Shown here piece by piece: positions 1 to 8,805 of a DNA stretch of 64,000 bases (its first letter is position 1; each line of letters opens with the position of its first letter). The notes beneath the pieces were generated by a model, which ran no database searches, had not been told where the DNA came from, and worked only from the letters and a program-made list of their open reading frames with translations. The DNA comes from Dyadobacter sp. SG02 (GTDB taxonomy: Bacteria > Bacteroidota > Bacteroidia > Cytophagales > Spirosomataceae): NCBI RefSeq assembly GCF_900109045.1, contig NZ_FNYL01000001.1:259386-323385 (forward strand). Direction: 5' to 3'. A program made the position numbers and the translations under genes.

Positions 1-341
1 GTTACGGGGCCGATTACGTCCCTGTTATGATGATTCATAACCAGGTCAAAGCGAAGTTGTTATGCGGAAGAGTTCCGAACCCTCTCTCTCTGCAGGACAT
101 GATGTCAAAACATTCAAAAACCCCGTTTAAACGCTTTAAACGGGGTTTTTGCGTTTTTGGGACCTACCAAAAAATGCAAGAAATCCCAATGAAAATGTAG
201 GGTATCGTGGAAGTGACAAAACTGAACAAAAACTTCCATATCATATCTACTAACTGGCTGATCAAAAGACGTTTACGCACTAAACATCTTTACTTTCAAT
301 TGTAACAATTCGATTTTTGTTCATCTTAAACATTTTTTACT
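1..341. other. Integrase upstream region with partial reading frame
   Basis: No complete gene is seen here. Frame 3 of the plus strand is open from the window edge to a TAG at 198-200, and its first 35 codons look protein-like, so this could be the 3' end of an upstream gene. However, the frame runs through a strong terminator-shaped hairpin at 116-150, which would be odd for a coding region. It may be a gene whose normal stop was displaced by insertion of the element. I do not recognise the product. Confidence 0.3.
116..150 (+). terminator. Rho-independent terminator-like hairpin
   Basis: A near-perfect inverted repeat with ACCCCGTTTAAA-type arms and a 3-nt loop (CGC) is flanked by an A run on the left and a T run on the right. 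It could therefore stop transcription on either strand. It separates whatever lies left of the window from the integrase gene. Confidence 0.75.
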
Positions 342-1562
342 ATGTTGGAAACAAGCTTCGGGTTGATTTTCTTTTTGAAAAAGCCCAAACCAGAATTAGC
401 GGGTGGAATGCGCTATGTCTATTGCCGAGTCACCGTCAACGGCATCCCCAAGGACATCTCTACAAAAAGAATTTGGCATCCATCCAAGTGGAGTGTCGGC
501 GCTGGTAGGGCGACAGGAAACAAAGAGGACACTAAAACATTGAATGCCTACCTCGATACACTGACTTCCAAGATTTACGAGGCAAAACGATCACTGATTG
601 AGGCAAACAAAGAGGTCACCTCAGAAGCCATCAAAAATATTCTTCTAGGAAGAACTGAGGGTGGAAAAACTATCTTGCCTATTTTTCGAGAACACAACGA
701 TCAGATTGCTGCATTAATCGGGGCCGATTTTGCGCCAGGCACCTTGGAGCGGTACGAGACTTGCCTTAAACACACCCGCGATTTCATCAAATGGAAATAC
801 CAGGCAGACGATTTCGAAATTGGGAAGCTTGATTACGAATTCATATCACAATATGAGTTCTGGCTTAAAGCAGTTAAGAAGATCAGCCATAACACTACGA
901 TGAAATATTTGGCGAACTTTAAAAAGATCGTCCTTCTGTGTGTTAAGAGAGGATGGCTTCTACGTGATCCGTTCTATGCTTTCAAATTTTCGAAGCGAGA
1001 GGTTGATCGGCAGGCATTAACCGAAGTTGAGTTGAAGAAAGTATGGGAGAAAGATATGGGCGACGGTCGGCTTGCTCTGGTCAAGGACATCTTTCTGTTT
1101 TGTTGCTACACAGGACTTGCCTATGCCGATATATATAAATTGAAGCGGACTGAGATTGCTGAGGGGATTGATGGCGGAAAGTGGATTACGACCAAGCGCC
1201 AGAAGACTGATACTCCCTCCCGGATACCTATATTGCCGATGGCGATGGAGATTATGGAGAAGTATGAAGATCATCCTCAATGCGAGAATGAAAACCGGGT
1301 ATTGCCCGTGCTTTCCAATCAGAAGATGAATTCCTATCTGAAGGAGATTGCCGACTTGTGCGGGATACAGAAGAACATTACTTTTCACTTGGCTCGGCAT
1401 ACTTTCGCTACTACAGTGACTCTGACTAATGGTGTGCCGATTGAGAGTGTCTCGAAGATGTTAGGGCATCGGAACATCAAGACGACTCAGCAGTATGCCA
1501 AGATTGTTGATCGTAAGATCAGTGATGATATGGCCAGGTTGAGGCAAATATTGTCGAAATAG
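342..1562 (+). CDS. Tyrosine-type site-specific integrase
   Basis: Tyrosine recombinase of 406 aa that would integrate and excise the mobile element it heads. Order of parts: an N-terminal arm-type DNA-binding domain (about 1-90), a SAM-like core-binding domain (about 112-210) and a catalytic domain (about 225-400). Visible catalytic residues are Lys in the beta-hairpin WITTKRQK (285 or 288), H349 and R352 in FHLARH, H376 in MLGH, and nucleophile Y385 in TTQQYAK. The usual first arginine (TGLR) is replaced by Ala in TGLAYADI, a change known in Bacteroidota integrases of the CTnDOT type. Length is normal. A tRNA-Leu-like fragment starts about 20 bases after the stop, which is the expected place for an attachment site. 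The start at 342 gives the full arm-binding domain; a 63-aa frame at 317 is a shadow. Confidence 0.93.
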   Translation: MLETSFGLIFFLKKPKPELAGGMRYVYCRVTVNGIPKDISTKRIWHPSKWSVGAGRATGNKEDTKTLNAYLDTLTSKIYEAKRSLIEANKEVTSEAIKNILLGRTEGGKTILPIFREHNDQIAALIGADFAPGTLERYETCLKHTRDFIKWKYQADDFEIGKLDYEFISQYEFWLKAVKKISHNTTMKYLANFKKIVLLCVKRGWLLRDPFYAFKFSKREVDRQALTEVELKKVWEKDMGDGRLALVKDIFLFCCYTGLAYADIYKLKRTEIAEGIDGGKWITTKRQKTDTPSRIPILPMAMEIMEKYEDHPQCENENRVLPVLSNQKMNSYLKEIADLCGIQKNITFHLARHTFATTVTLTNGVPIESVSKMLGHRNIKTTQQYAKIVDRKISDDMARLRQILSK

Positions 1563-1577
1563 GCATAAGATGTCAGC

Positions 1578-1640
1578 TCGTGGGACTTAAAATCCTGAGA
1601 GCCGAAACGGCCATAAGGTTTGATTCTCCCTTCATGTGCT
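1578..1640 (+). other. tRNA-Leu(UAA)-like fragment, putative attachment site
   Basis: This stretch resembles the 3' part of a leucine tRNA: an anticodon stem-loop with CTTAAAA in the loop (anticodon UAA) at about 1581-1597, a long variable-arm-like hairpin (GAGAGCCGAAACGGCC), and a T-arm-like GGTTTGATTCTCC. The D arm, a paired acceptor stem and a CCA end are missing, so it cannot be a working tRNA. Integrases often recombine in the anticodon-to-3'-end part of tRNA genes, so this is read as an att remnant. A second copy was not found in the window. Confidence 0.4.
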
Positions 1641-1645
1641 GGTTT

Positions 1646-1683
1646 AAAGCAGTTATGAACTTTGGTTTGTGACTGCTTTTTTG
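1646..1683 (+). terminator. Terminator after integrase
   Basis: Inverted repeat AAAGCAGT (1646-1653) / ACTGCTTT (1672-1679) followed by a T run. It sits about 85 bases beyond the integrase stop, just after the tRNA-like fragment. The remaining bases up to 1983 show no supported gene. Confidence 0.55.
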
Positions 1684-1983
1684 TTGGTACAAGATAGGTA
1701 CAACTCCAAAACTGTTCTCAATATGCTCATTTCGACCTTTCCTCTAAAATTTTTACCCGATGTGACTTTTTTCAATTGGCGAATTATGCGAAATCAAATT
1801 GTAAGTATCCCGCATTTGTTCTCTGTCTCTTTTCATGATACGGGGCTAGGAAAATCACAGAAAGCGAGGATAGATGGATTGGTCGGGTGGATACGCCGAA
1901 CTTGCACTTAGTAAATGCTGCGCATTGCGGCTGATGCAAAATAGAGCAGCGGGACTCACTGACGATAGATTGACGAATTGCTT

Positions 1984-2937
1984 TCAGCTCATGATGCCCA
2001 CGCTCTTTAACCATTCAAGCCAAATCTGTTCGCTTATTTCTCTAACAGTCATCCTCACAGCCCTATTCGCAGAATAGTAATCCTCACTAACCCAGAACAA
2101 ATCATAGTCGTCATATTGAAGATTGTATCCGCGATCACTCAGATTATTATTTTCCGTTGATACAGAATAGTTGATTCGACCATCTCCACTGTTAGAAAAC
2201 ATACGCACTCTTGCCTGATCCTTTCCAATTGAGATTTTTAACCTAGCCTCAGTAGCAATCTTGTTTCTGTTGACAAGAATAATCTCAATTTCCTCACTGA
2301 CTTCTTTAATTATACGAGATCTTATATTTTCAAGCTCGTTAATTTCTTGCAAATATCGTTTAATATGTTCTTTTATTTCTTTAAAGCTTTGTTCGATAAA
2401 TTCCATTTTTTGAATAGAGTCAAAGTCTTTCTGTACTCTATAATTTCTACCCGTTTTCGGAATTTCAGAATGCGGAGGTTGACCTGGGATGTCGTCGGTT
2501 AGCCCTCCATTTTCTATAAGTTTTCTCAAATTCTGGATTACGTCAACAAAAGCGGTATTCTTATTCTCCCAAGTGGTGATAGCTTTACCGTCTTTGGGTA
2601 ATGCCTTAAATTTGCTGAAAGGTGTGTTCAGCCAGTCACAAGGCTCAACTATCGTCGGAACAATAACCAACTTACCCTCTTCTTGGATCTGTATTGCTCT
2701 TACAAATTCTTTCTCATAGCAATAGGTTGAAGCTATATAACTTGGGCTAAGCAGCGCAATGAATATATTCGAATTATCAAGAGACCTAGAGATCGAATCA
2801 TTCAGATTTCCCCCGGCGAGTATTTCTCGGTCGGTCCAAGTACTAATTAGTCCATCTCTTTGAAGTTGTGCTAAATGCGTATGCAATAAAGTTAGCATCT
2901 CGGCATCATTGTGGCTATATGAAATAAATGCATTCAT
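1984..2937 (-). CDS. TIR-domain protein
   Basis: TIR-domain protein of 317 aa, last gene of the defence row. Residues 1-145 form a bacterial TIR domain: it opens with AFISYSHNDAEM, has the SPSYIAS loop, and then TYCYEKEF containing the conserved glutamate (E75 or E77) that in NAD-cleaving TIR enzymes is catalytic. The rest is a long charged, probably coiled-coil helix (about 175-225) followed by an unrecognised domain of about 90 aa. Bacterial TIR proteins often deplete NAD+ or make signal nucleotides during abortive infection; this role is inferred here. It starts 32 bases after the Mrr-like gene and reads in the same direction, so it is probably co-transcribed with the restriction genes. 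The C-terminal part might be a sensor, oligomerisation or target-binding region. Confidence 0.85.
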   Translation of the reverse strand: MNAFISYSHNDAEMLTLLHTHLAQLQRDGLISTWTDREILAGGNLNDSISRSLDNSNIFIALLSPSYIASTYCYEKEFVRAIQIQEEGKLVIVPTIVEPCDWLNTPFSKFKALPKDGKAITTWENKNTAFVDVIQNLRKLIENGGLTDDIPGQPPHSEIPKTGRNYRVQKDFDSIQKMEFIEQSFKEIKEHIKRYLQEINELENIRSRIIKEVSEEIEIILVNRNKIATEARLKISIGKDQARVRMFSNSGDGRINYSVSTENNNLSDRGYNLQYDDYDLFWVSEDYYSANRAVRMTVREISEQIWLEWLKSVGIMS

Positions 2938-2969
2938 AATTTATCGTTTAGTTGATGATTTAAATCTCT

Positions 2970-3887
2970 TTATCCCTCGTCAAAATAGTCACTATCCAGT
3001 CTTTTAATCTCGTAGATTTTTTGAGGAGATACACCCAGATTATAATCAATCATTAATTGGGCAAGTTGCTCTCCGTCAATTAACACAATCTTCGTCTCAT
3101 TTCGTGGCATGTAGCTTAATGCATCTTTTGTAAATGAAGAGGTCGTTATAAAAATTCCCTTCTTAGCACCCTGGCCGGCGAGTGCTCCGACAAATTTGTG
3201 TAACTCAGGTCGTCCAACTGTATTTCCTGCTTGCCAACGCTTTGCCTGAATGTAGATAATATCTAAGCCAAGCTTATCCTCTTTAATGGTACCATCGATT
3301 CCCTCATCATTTGTTTTACCAACTGCGTTACCAGCATCTTTTTCGGAACCTCCATATCCCATTTTTACAAGGAGCTGGACGACAAGACGTTCAAAGAATG
3401 TTGGAGAAAAACTTCTTACAGTGTCTATTATTTCCTGAGCCAGAGATTTACGGATCTTTTGATATGCTATTTCAATGGTTTCTTCCGGTGTGTCAGTTTC
3501 AACTTCCTGAACTATATTATTGTTGATAACTCCTCCATCATCCTTCTTACTATAGAACTCAAGAAACTCGGGATACTGCTTTAAAACACTGTTATCCAGC
3601 TTGCTCGGATTTTTGTCCAATAAATCAAGTCCGCGGGTTGTAATCAAAATGCTTCCCCTTTTTGGTGAAGTAAGTAAGCCTGCCTTTTTCAAATATGTCC
3701 TCGCCCAGCCAACCCGATTGGAAAACAAAAGCCCCTGACCGCTTGGAAGTAACACGCTCTTTTCTGCATCGGATAGCTGAAATTGGTTGGATAAAATCTC
3801 AACGGCATCCTTCAAGGAATGTTCTTTTTGATCACCGGCTAATTTTAGCACAGGTAACATAATCGTTTGATAATCTGGTATTGGCAT
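2970..3887 (-). CDS. mrr: Mrr-type restriction endonuclease (type IV)
   Basis: 305-aa nuclease of the Mrr family, which cuts methylated or otherwise modified DNA. The N-terminal part (about 1-95) is the Mrr_N winged-helix domain, with the family's RVGWARTYLKKAGLL helix. The C-terminal part (about 155-290) is the PD-(D/E)XK-like catalytic domain: D198 in DEGIDGTI and Q214-A-K216 in YIQAKRW, the Mrr variant in which glutamine replaces the usual acidic residue. Length and both halves are complete. It lies 30 bases after hsdR and 32 bases before the TIR gene on the same strand. Within the island it would complement the type I system by attacking foreign DNA with alien methylation. The family is certain from the motifs; the modification recognised is unknown. 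Confidence 0.9.
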   Translation of the reverse strand: MPIPDYQTIMLPVLKLAGDQKEHSLKDAVEILSNQFQLSDAEKSVLLPSGQGLLFSNRVGWARTYLKKAGLLTSPKRGSILITTRGLDLLDKNPSKLDNSVLKQYPEFLEFYSKKDDGGVINNNIVQEVETDTPEETIEIAYQKIRKSLAQEIIDTVRSFSPTFFERLVVQLLVKMGYGGSEKDAGNAVGKTNDEGIDGTIKEDKLGLDIIYIQAKRWQAGNTVGRPELHKFVGALAGQGAKKGIFITTSSFTKDALSYMPRNETKIVLIDGEQLAQLMIDYNLGVSPQKIYEIKRLDSDYFDEG

Positions 3888-3917
3888 GAGTTAATTTTAA
3901 ATAATTGTAGCAGGGTC

Positions 3918-6900
3918 TTACCCAGCTATCGCCTTCCGATTCGTATCTTCAACAATCTCAATAATTCTCCTAGCGTTCAAATCAAACACTCCTGCCACGC
4001 CACTTTCATGAAATTTTGTGAATGGCTGCTGAAAGAGCATATTAGTGTCAATTGTACCATTTTTTGTTAAAAGCTTTATAATATCATTTACGAACTCTAT
4101 TTGCGTAGAATTGAGAGGCCCGTTGGAAAGAAATTCTGAAAATGCCTCTTGTACTGCTACTTTGTCTAACCCTAGAATTGACCTTACAAAAATACCTATC
4201 GGTTTATCCCCCAATGCCTTCTTAAAGGCATCCTGGGTCTGACAACCCGATTGTTCGAAAAGCATTCTATCGAGTTCGTTTAACTCAGCGGCTGTGATAG
4301 GCTGATTGTTATGAAGCCGGTTAATTGTCATATGATTGACATTGTCCAGGATGATCTTTCTAAGCTTCGAGTAATGATTATTGTAGTTACCGAAACTGCC
4401 CGTGTAGTCTTCGAACTGAACGGGAGCTATTAGTTGGTCCTCGAAGTTTGTGTAGAAGATTTCTTTACCTGATGAAATGTCTAATAACTTCGCAAGCTGT
4501 CTTATTTCCAGGCGAAGTTTTTCGATAGCGAGAACGCCCGCCGCAGCCCAAAACTCTGGTTGCAGAATCTGCCTTAGCGTTTCTTTGCGCTTCGCGATCG
4601 TTGGGACGTTATCCGCTTTTCTCAACAGCTCTCTCGCAACGCCTTGCAGCTTCTCCACATAATTCGGTAGCGAACGCTCACTTCTGATGACGGCCAGTTG
4701 CAACTTCACCATCATTAAGTCAAAACGCTTCACTTGCTCGTCCGTTTCTTCGTTTGCAACAAGCGGTGCAATATGCTCCGCCAGCTCTCTGACATGGGTA
4801 TCGCGGATGCTATTCCATGATGTCAGGCTAGCATAATGTTCCACCTGGCGCAAATGCAGGCCTACCTCAAATGCATTCGGATTTAGGTCAGCCACCTGCT
4901 TGCTTAGTATTTCACAAAGCGATTTACTCGTCTGAAAATCTTCACTTTCAGGGAGTGCGCTGCCCTGCGTTTGTAAAATATGAACTAGTTCTGCGCGTGC
5001 ATTAAACGTTATTTCGCTAAGAGACTTTGCTTTCGACGGAATAATACCCTGCGGATTTTGGTCGAAAAATTCGAAAACCCGGCACACGTCGAATACATAG
5101 AAGTCCTCCTTGTCCATCAATGGTCCGTAAAGGTCGGCGCTCAGACGGGTGCCTCTACCCAGCATCTGCCAAAACTTGGCAGCAGAATATACCGGTTTGA
5201 AAAATACAAGGTTCACTATTTCTGGGACATCAATGCCGGTGTCCAGCATATCGACCGAAATGGCAATCTGCGGATATTTTTCTTTGATCTTAAATTGCAG
5301 AATCAGATTTTCAGCATTGGCTGCATAGTTATCGATCACCTGCGCGAAATGCGGATGTATTTGAGGATAAAGTGCTCCGAAGCGTTTGAGAATAAATTCG
5401 GCGTGTCGGTGATTTCTGGCAAATATGATCGTCTTACCCAACTTCTCATTTCCTTCGACTTTATGCCCGAATTCCATCAGCGATTGTAACATTTTGTCAA
5501 CAGTATCCTGATTGAAAAGCCATTGATTGATAGCCGCCCCATCGATTTCATTCAGCACAGCACCTGTTGCGGGATCGTAGAATTTACGTTCCCATTCCAT
5601 TTTCTCCTCGTCTGAGAGATCGGTATACTTGATTCCCTGTGTTGGAAACCTCAGTTCCAGCTTCACTTTTTTGATCGGAACTAAAAATTTGTCGTCTACT
5701 GCCGTGGTGTATTCGTATGCATCGGTAGGTTCACCCGGCTTATGATTAAAAATGGCGTAAGTATCCCTATCCGTTTCGCTTTTTGGCGTGGCAGTGAGGC
5801 CCAGGTACAGAGCGTCAAAGTATTCAAAGATGGCGCCATACTTATCATAAATGGAGCGGTGCGCCTCATCGATGATGATCAGATCAAAATGCCCGACACC
5901 GTAGTATCGCTTTCCATTCCGGTAGTCGGAGTCAATTCGATTGATGATAGTCTGATAAGTTGAAAATACTACCCTCGCAAATCCCTGATCCGTTTCTTTG
6001 GTGAGATCCACTCCGGTAGAACTGGGTAGGTATTCGTTATAATTTTTCAGCGCCTGTGTGACCAATGCATTACGGTCGGCGAGAAACAGCACGCGTTTGA
6101 TCCATTGTGCTTTGGCGAGCAGATCCACAATCGCAGCTGAAACACGCGTCTTTCCTGTACCGGTTGCCATGACCAGGAGTGCCTTCCGTTGATTTTCATC
6201 TTCGAACCGCTCCATAACCCTGCGTATCGCACGTTCCTGGTAATACCGACCGGCGATGTCCTGATTAATTTTCTGCTCGCGAAGCAAGGATTTCTGATGT
6301 CGCCTGACCATCAAACGCATCAGCTCTTCCGCATTTAAAAAGCCAAATACCTTACGTGGCGGATATCGCAGATCATCCCAAAAGAAGGTGTCAAAACCAT
6401 TGGTGTAGTAGATGACCGGTCTTTGTCCATATTGCTTTTCGATCGCGTCAGCATAATTCTTTGCCTGATATCTTCCGCGTTCTACCTCCTTGTTGGTACG
6501 CTTTGCTTCAATAATAGCCAGGGGCTTCCCGTCGTCGCCCCACAGGACGTAATCTATTTTCAGACTTTTGGCTGTTCCCGACTCTTCGTCGATCGCAGTG
6601 ACCGGAAACTCCTGCACGTTTGCTGCTTCAACATCCCAACCGGCTTGCCGCAGCAATACGTCGATATAAAGCTTTCGTGTTTCCTTTTCGGACAGCACAG
6701 CCGGTGCCACTACCTCGCCATTCTGCTTGCTTAGTTGTTCGTAATGTTGCAGCTGGCGTTTGAGGCGTTCAATTTCCTCCGTTTTTTCATCCAACTCCGC
6801 AGTTTTTCTTGCCAACTCAATGCTCTGCTGCTTGCCTTCGTCGAGCAATTGGTCGTAGACTTTTTGCGAAAGCTTTTTCCCTTCGGTTGGGATCAGACTG

Positions 6901-7316
6901 TCATCAAAAGCACGATAAGAATAAGGGTTGGCCGAATAGGTACGGACAACCCCTGAGCAAAATCTGAATAAGTATTTGACGGACGAAAGCGACTCGTGCG
7001 TACCGGTTTTAGTACCACGATGAACCGCATTGTTTCCGGTATTCTTAATGATATGCAACTCTTTTCCGTATTCTTTTCCCCAGGAATCCTGAAAGCTGGG
7101 CTCGCGCAGAAGGTCATTCAGGTTGAACTGCTCTTTCAATGGCAATTGCAAAGCTCCGTCGTGATCATACAGCCACTTCACCATTTCTTCGAGCGCTTTC
7201 CTGCTCAATATGGCAGAAATGGTGGGTTCTGTTAATGCGTAGCTTTCCGCTTTCTGAGCAGTTTCAAAATGATCCGTCCATTCATTATTGAGGAAAAAGA
7301 AGTTAGAATTAAGCAT
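3918..7316 (-). CDS. hsdR: Type I restriction enzyme, R subunit (HsdR) with DUF4145-like head
   Basis: 1132-aa motor and nuclease subunit of a type I restriction-modification enzyme, which translocates unmethylated DNA and cuts it. Order: a DUF4145-like helical domain (1-about 125), a coiled coil (about 150-195), the HsdR_N nuclease domain (about 205-320; D255, E270-A-K272), then an SF2 helicase with Walker A in TGTGKT (385-390), DEAH (483-486) and LTATPK (507-512). An EcoEI-type C-terminal helical domain follows (about 950-1120). All key residues are present. The DUF4145 head is a frequent addition in this HsdR subfamily. It starts 3 bases after the hsdM stop, so the two are translationally close. 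The next gene, mrr, follows after 30 bases. Confidence 0.95.
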   Translation of the reverse strand: MLNSNFFFLNNEWTDHFETAQKAESYALTEPTISAILSRKALEEMVKWLYDHDGALQLPLKEQFNLNDLLREPSFQDSWGKEYGKELHIIKNTGNNAVHRGTKTGTHESLSSVKYLFRFCSGVVRTYSANPYSYRAFDDSLIPTEGKKLSQKVYDQLLDEGKQQSIELARKTAELDEKTEEIERLKRQLQHYEQLSKQNGEVVAPAVLSEKETRKLYIDVLLRQAGWDVEAANVQEFPVTAIDEESGTAKSLKIDYVLWGDDGKPLAIIEAKRTNKEVERGRYQAKNYADAIEKQYGQRPVIYYTNGFDTFFWDDLRYPPRKVFGFLNAEELMRLMVRRHQKSLLREQKINQDIAGRYYQERAIRRVMERFEDENQRKALLVMATGTGKTRVSAAIVDLLAKAQWIKRVLFLADRNALVTQALKNYNEYLPSSTGVDLTKETDQGFARVVFSTYQTIINRIDSDYRNGKRYYGVGHFDLIIIDEAHRSIYDKYGAIFEYFDALYLGLTATPKSETDRDTYAIFNHKPGEPTDAYEYTTAVDDKFLVPIKKVKLELRFPTQGIKYTDLSDEEKMEWERKFYDPATGAVLNEIDGAAINQWLFNQDTVDKMLQSLMEFGHKVEGNEKLGKTIIFARNHRHAEFILKRFGALYPQIHPHFAQVIDNYAANAENLILQFKIKEKYPQIAISVDMLDTGIDVPEIVNLVFFKPVYSAAKFWQMLGRGTRLSADLYGPLMDKEDFYVFDVCRVFEFFDQNPQGIIPSKAKSLSEITFNARAELVHILQTQGSALPESEDFQTSKSLCEILSKQVADLNPNAFEVGLHLRQVEHYASLTSWNSIRDTHVRELAEHIAPLVANEETDEQVKRFDLMMVKLQLAVIRSERSLPNYVEKLQGVARELLRKADNVPTIAKRKETLRQILQPEFWAAAGVLAIEKLRLEIRQLAKLLDISSGKEIFYTNFEDQLIAPVQFEDYTGSFGNYNNHYSKLRKIILDNVNHMTINRLHNNQPITAAELNELDRMLFEQSGCQTQDAFKKALGDKPIGIFVRSILGLDKVAVQEAFSEFLSNGPLNSTQIEFVNDIIKLLTKNGTIDTNMLFQQPFTKFHESGVAGVFDLNARRIIEIVEDTNRKAIAG

Positions 7317-7319
7317 TAA

Positions 7320-8798
7320 TTATTCAATCTGTATTTCTTGGGAGAGTAGTTTTTCGAGTTCTGCCAGGTTCTGCCTGCGAGCTTCGTCCAGCGCCTTTAT
7401 TCTTGCAATGATTACCTCCGGCTTGTCGTAATGTTTCTCTTCATGCACCACTTCCTTGTACCGGTTGATACTAAGATCGTATTTATTTTCAATTATTTCA
7501 CTTACGGGTACAAAAAACGATTTGTCCGTCCGTAATCGATCCGTTTCTTGTTCCGGATTTTTGAAACGCGTCACTATGTCATCGATATCATTGCTGGCAA
7601 TAGGTTGCCTTTTGTCATCCAAACTCAGCCCGTCGGCCTGCATATCGTAAAACCAAACCTGGTCCGTTCCACCGGAATTGGTTTTGGTGAAAATCAGAAT
7701 GGCCGTACTTACTCCCGCATAAGGTTTGAATACACCAGAAGGCATCGAAATCACAGCGCGAAGCTGGTGTCTGTCAATGATTTCCTTCCTGATTTGCACA
7801 TGTGCTTTGGAGGACCCGAACAGAACGCCATCCGGCACAATTACCGCCGCCCGGCCGCCTACCTGCATTCCTCTTAGCATGAGACCAAGGAAAAGCAATT
7901 CTGTTTTCTTAGAATTGACAATCGACAAAATGTTCTTCTCAACAGAATCATGATCCAAACTACCCTTAAAAGGTGGATTCGCGAGCACCAACGTCGCCTT
8001 GTTTTTAAATCCGGCATTTGCTTCCGACAATGCGTCTACATCCAACAAATGGGGATTTTCGATTCCGTGCATCATCATGTTCATCGCACCAATACGGATC
8101 ATTGTTGCATCAAATTCCGTCCCGTTGAACATTTGCTCGTTGAAATGCTTTCTGAACTTGGAATCAGTAAATTGACTTTCGTAATGATGCTGAACATATT
8201 CAGCGGAGGCAACCAAAAAGCCGCAGGTTCCTGCTGACGGATCGTAAATGATATCGTCAGGCATAGGTTCCATCATATCTACCATCATTTTGATTATGTG
8301 GCGTGGTGTACGAAACTGTCCGTTTGTACCGGCGGACGCGATTTTGGAAAGCAGATATTCATAAATGTCCCCTTTGGTATCCCGGTCATTCATCTGCACA
8401 TCACTAAGCAAATCTACCACCTGGGCCAGAACGCGCGGAGTTGGGATCATGAACGTCGCTCCCCGCATAAATCGGCTGAATACATTGTTTGTTCCAAGGT
8501 TTTTGATGAAATCAAAAACGCCATTTTCCTTGGTCATATGCTTAAACAAATCCTCCGCCTCCCGGTCTTTGAACCGGCTCCATCTCAGGTCAGATTGGTC
8601 CTCCCGATATACCGGCGATTCTATTTGGCTCCCTAACAAGCTGGCCTTTTGTTCTTTTGCCGTTTGCAGCTCATCCAGTCGCTTGATAAAAAGCAAATAG
8701 GTAATTTGTTCAATGACTGTAAGAGGGTTGGAAACGCCACCGGTCCAGAAGGCATTCCATATTTTATCTATTTGGGTTCTTTTTTCTCCTGTGAGCAT
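7320..8798 (-). CDS. hsdM: Type I DNA methyltransferase (HsdM)
   Basis: N6-adenine methyltransferase subunit of the type I system, 492 aa from the chosen start. Residues 1-135 are the HsdM_N helical domain. The catalytic domain carries SAM-binding motif I, DPSAGTCGF (186-194), and the adenine-specific motif IV NPPF (274-277). The frame is open up to 8831, which would add 11 residues and overlap the hsdS stop; the ATG at 8798 is preferred because the protein then begins with the typical MLTGEKRTQIDKIW and leaves only a 7-base gap to hsdS. With HsdS it would form the methylase, and with HsdR the restriction complex. Its C-terminal helix region (about 440-492) would contact HsdS. Confidence 0.95.
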   Translation of the reverse strand: MLTGEKRTQIDKIWNAFWTGGVSNPLTVIEQITYLLFIKRLDELQTAKEQKASLLGSQIESPVYREDQSDLRWSRFKDREAEDLFKHMTKENGVFDFIKNLGTNNVFSRFMRGATFMIPTPRVLAQVVDLLSDVQMNDRDTKGDIYEYLLSKIASAGTNGQFRTPRHIIKMMVDMMEPMPDDIIYDPSAGTCGFLVASAEYVQHHYESQFTDSKFRKHFNEQMFNGTEFDATMIRIGAMNMMMHGIENPHLLDVDALSEANAGFKNKATLVLANPPFKGSLDHDSVEKNILSIVNSKKTELLFLGLMLRGMQVGGRAAVIVPDGVLFGSSKAHVQIRKEIIDRHQLRAVISMPSGVFKPYAGVSTAILIFTKTNSGGTDQVWFYDMQADGLSLDDKRQPIASNDIDDIVTRFKNPEQETDRLRTDKSFFVPVSEIIENKYDLSINRYKEVVHEEKHYDKPEVIIARIKALDEARRQNLAELEKLLSQEIQIE

Positions 8799-8805
8799 TT
8801 TTGAT

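Noticed and set aside
60..100. tRNA-3'-end-like text (GAGTTCCGAACCCTCTCTC) at the window start
   Set aside because: The loop has one base too many, no matching acceptor strand lies upstream, and anticodon and D arms are absent.
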